Assembly: GCA_033763795.1 (NCBI GenBank) | Contig: JANRJV010000086.1 | Span: forward strand, 1-7,283 | Direction of reading: 5' to 3' | DNA length: 7,283 nucleotides | Source of the DNA: JAEUIV01 sp033763795 | GTDB taxonomy: Bacteria > Planctomycetota > Phycisphaerae > Phycisphaerales > UBA1924 | Shown here: in pieces, positions 6,426 to 7,283 of the stretch | How the letters are laid out: every line of letters starts with the position of its first letter | Position numbering within the stretch: position 1 is the first letter of the stretch | Made by a program: the position numbers and the translations under genes | The notes under the pieces: generated by a model | What the model was told of the DNA's origin: nothing | Seen by the model: the letters and a program-made list of their open reading frames with translations, nothing else | The model's database searches: none

Positions 6426-7283
6426 TTACCGTCCGGAGTAGGTCGCCAGTTCGCGCTGGCGGAAAATCGCCCAGCCCAGGCCCAGCACCGCCGCCGCCCA
6501 CGCGATCAGGACCAGCGACGACGAGAGCAGCGGGCCCCATCCGAGAAGCCGGCCGTCCACGAGCTTGGCCGTGGGCTTCAGCTCCGCGTACACCTGGAAC
6601 ACCCGGGAGATCGGCACCGCGATCACCCGGACCACCAGCGCCACGTAATCGATCCCGTCCTTGGTCATCGACACGTAGTAGTCCAGCGATTCCTTGAGGT
6701 ACCCCGCGCTCTCGGCGGCGAAGAGCACCGTCATCGCCACCAGGCACGCCACGGGGAAGCTCAGGAACGTCGAGGCCGCGATGGCCACCGCCGCGGTGAA
6801 CCCGAGCTTGACCCACATGACGAACATGATGCGCACGAAGTTCGTCGCGTAGTCGCCCGAGGAATAGAGCACCTCCAGCCCGTCGGGCGGGAAGGCAAGC
6901 TCGCGCGGGTTCTCGCGGTCGTTCTCGACGACGAGCGTGACCGTGCCGTCCTCGTCGATCAGCCGCTTGTCGAAGAGCAGCGTCTGCGAAGCGGCGAGCG
7001 CCACCTGCCGCTCGAAGAGCACCTGGTTGATGTAGAACCGCACGCGGTAGATCGCCGTCGGGTCGTTGGAGCCCGCGTTGACCCTGTAGCGGAGCGTGAC
7101 GCGGGGATTGGCCCCGGGCGAACGCGCGTCGGCGAGACCGATGAACAGATACGCCTTGGCCCCGCCGGGCGGGATGGTCCGGTAGAGTGATTCCTGCTCG
7201 ATCTCCAGCTCTCGCTCCGCTTCGTAGCGGAGCCGGGGCGAATCCGACAGCGACGGATCGCGCGAAATCTTCTCGAGCACGCG
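6426..7283 (-). CDS. Putative ABC-2-type transporter permease, C-terminal 285 residues
   Basis: Only the C-terminal part is in the window; the frame is open to the edge, and the GTG at 7280 is most likely an internal valine codon. Residues about 1-148 form a soluble domain rich in predicted beta strands (VTLRYRVNA, YRVRFYINQVLF, GTVTLVVEN), probably extracytoplasmic. Hydrophobic segments follow at about 149-170 (FVRIMFVMWVKLGFTAAVAI) and 172-191 (FLSFPVACLVAMTVLFAA), with a weaker one at 212-230 and a clear last one at about 251-274. The ending GWAIFRQRELA is a common way for ABC-2/NosY-type permeases to close: a last transmembrane helix and a short basic tail. The amphipathic PTAKLVDGRLLGW segment before the last helix resembles planctomycete proteins annotated as ABC-2 permeases, from memory. 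The ATPase would be expected upstream, outside the window. The stop is 8 bp before the next gene, which indicates translational coupling or at least one operon. It could instead be an unrelated multi-pass membrane protein. Confidence 0.6.
   Translation of the reverse strand, partial: RVLEKISRDPSLSDSPRLRYEAERELEIEQESLYRTIPPGGAKAYLFIGLADARSPGANPRVTLRYRVNAGSNDPTAIYRVRFYINQVLFERQVALAASQTLLFDKRLIDEDGTVTLVVENDRENPRELAFPPDGLEVLYSSGDYATNFVRIMFVMWVKLGFTAAVAIAASTFLSFPVACLVAMTVLFAAESAGYLKESLDYYVSMTKDGIDYVALVVRVIAVPISRVFQVYAELKPTAKLVDGRLLGWGPLLSSSLVLIAWAAAVLGLGWAIFRQRELATYSGR

Noticed and set aside
4255..6441. Long plus-strand open frame (728 codons) across the 676-residue gene
   Set aside because: Same mirror effect: low-complexity Arg/Leu/Val/His-rich product, no start signal, no family features. 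The minus-strand frame has a hydrophobic anchor, TPR-like pattern and a start matched to its neighbour.
6418..6816. 133-codon N-terminal extension of the 676-residue protein
   Set aside because: It overlaps the permease-like gene completely and is Gly/Arg-rich without family features. The start at 6417 is 8 bp past the upstream stop and precedes a hydrophobic segment.
7278..7280. GTG as the start of the permease-like gene
   Set aside because: The frame stays open to the window edge, no Shine-Dalgarno site can be examined, and the protein begins mid-domain without a preceding membrane segment. An internal Val is far more likely.

Overview
The window is GC-rich (roughly two-thirds G+C by eye). 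It carries five protein genes, all on the minus strand, so transcription runs from position 7283 down to 1. The codon bias, the almost complete lack of Shine-Dalgarno sites, an alanyl-tRNA synthetase that resembles the eukaryotic cytosolic form, and a paired ABC-2-type membrane protein and helical-repeat membrane protein together suggest a planctomycete-like bacterium, perhaps of the Phycisphaerae. This is an inference from gene character. There is no rRNA or other phylogenetic marker here that settles it.

Layout in the direction of transcription: (1) 7283-6426, the C-terminal 285 residues of a membrane protein with a beta-rich soluble domain followed by hydrophobic segments, best read as an ABC-2-type transporter permease and cut by the window edge. 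(2) 6417-4387, 8 bp later, a 676-residue membrane-anchored or lipid-anchored protein with TPR-like helices. (3) 4346-3624, a 240-residue fumarylacetoacetate hydrolase (FAH) family enzyme with an intact active-site set. (4) 3565-668, alaS, complete at 965 residues. (5) 497-1, the first 165 residues of a short-chain dehydrogenase/reductase, cut by the other window edge.

Genes 1-4 are spaced by 8, 40 and 58 bp and could be one operon. Only genes 1 and 2 look functionally tied: tight spacing and complementary membrane architecture suggest an envelope transport or assembly module. The FAH enzyme and AlaS look like housekeeping genes that happen to lie downstream. The short-chain dehydrogenase is set apart by 170 bp and has its own AT-rich promoter-like segment and the only strong Shine-Dalgarno site in the window, so it is probably a separate transcription unit.

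The longer spacers carry GC-rich inverted repeats. The best is a 7-bp stem with a 3-nt loop just before the FAH gene. I see no tRNA, rRNA, CRISPR array, insertion sequence, attachment site or origin. The region is mostly ordinary chromosomal sequence. The points most worth a second look are the eukaryote-like AlaS and the uncharacterised gene pair at the right-hand end.
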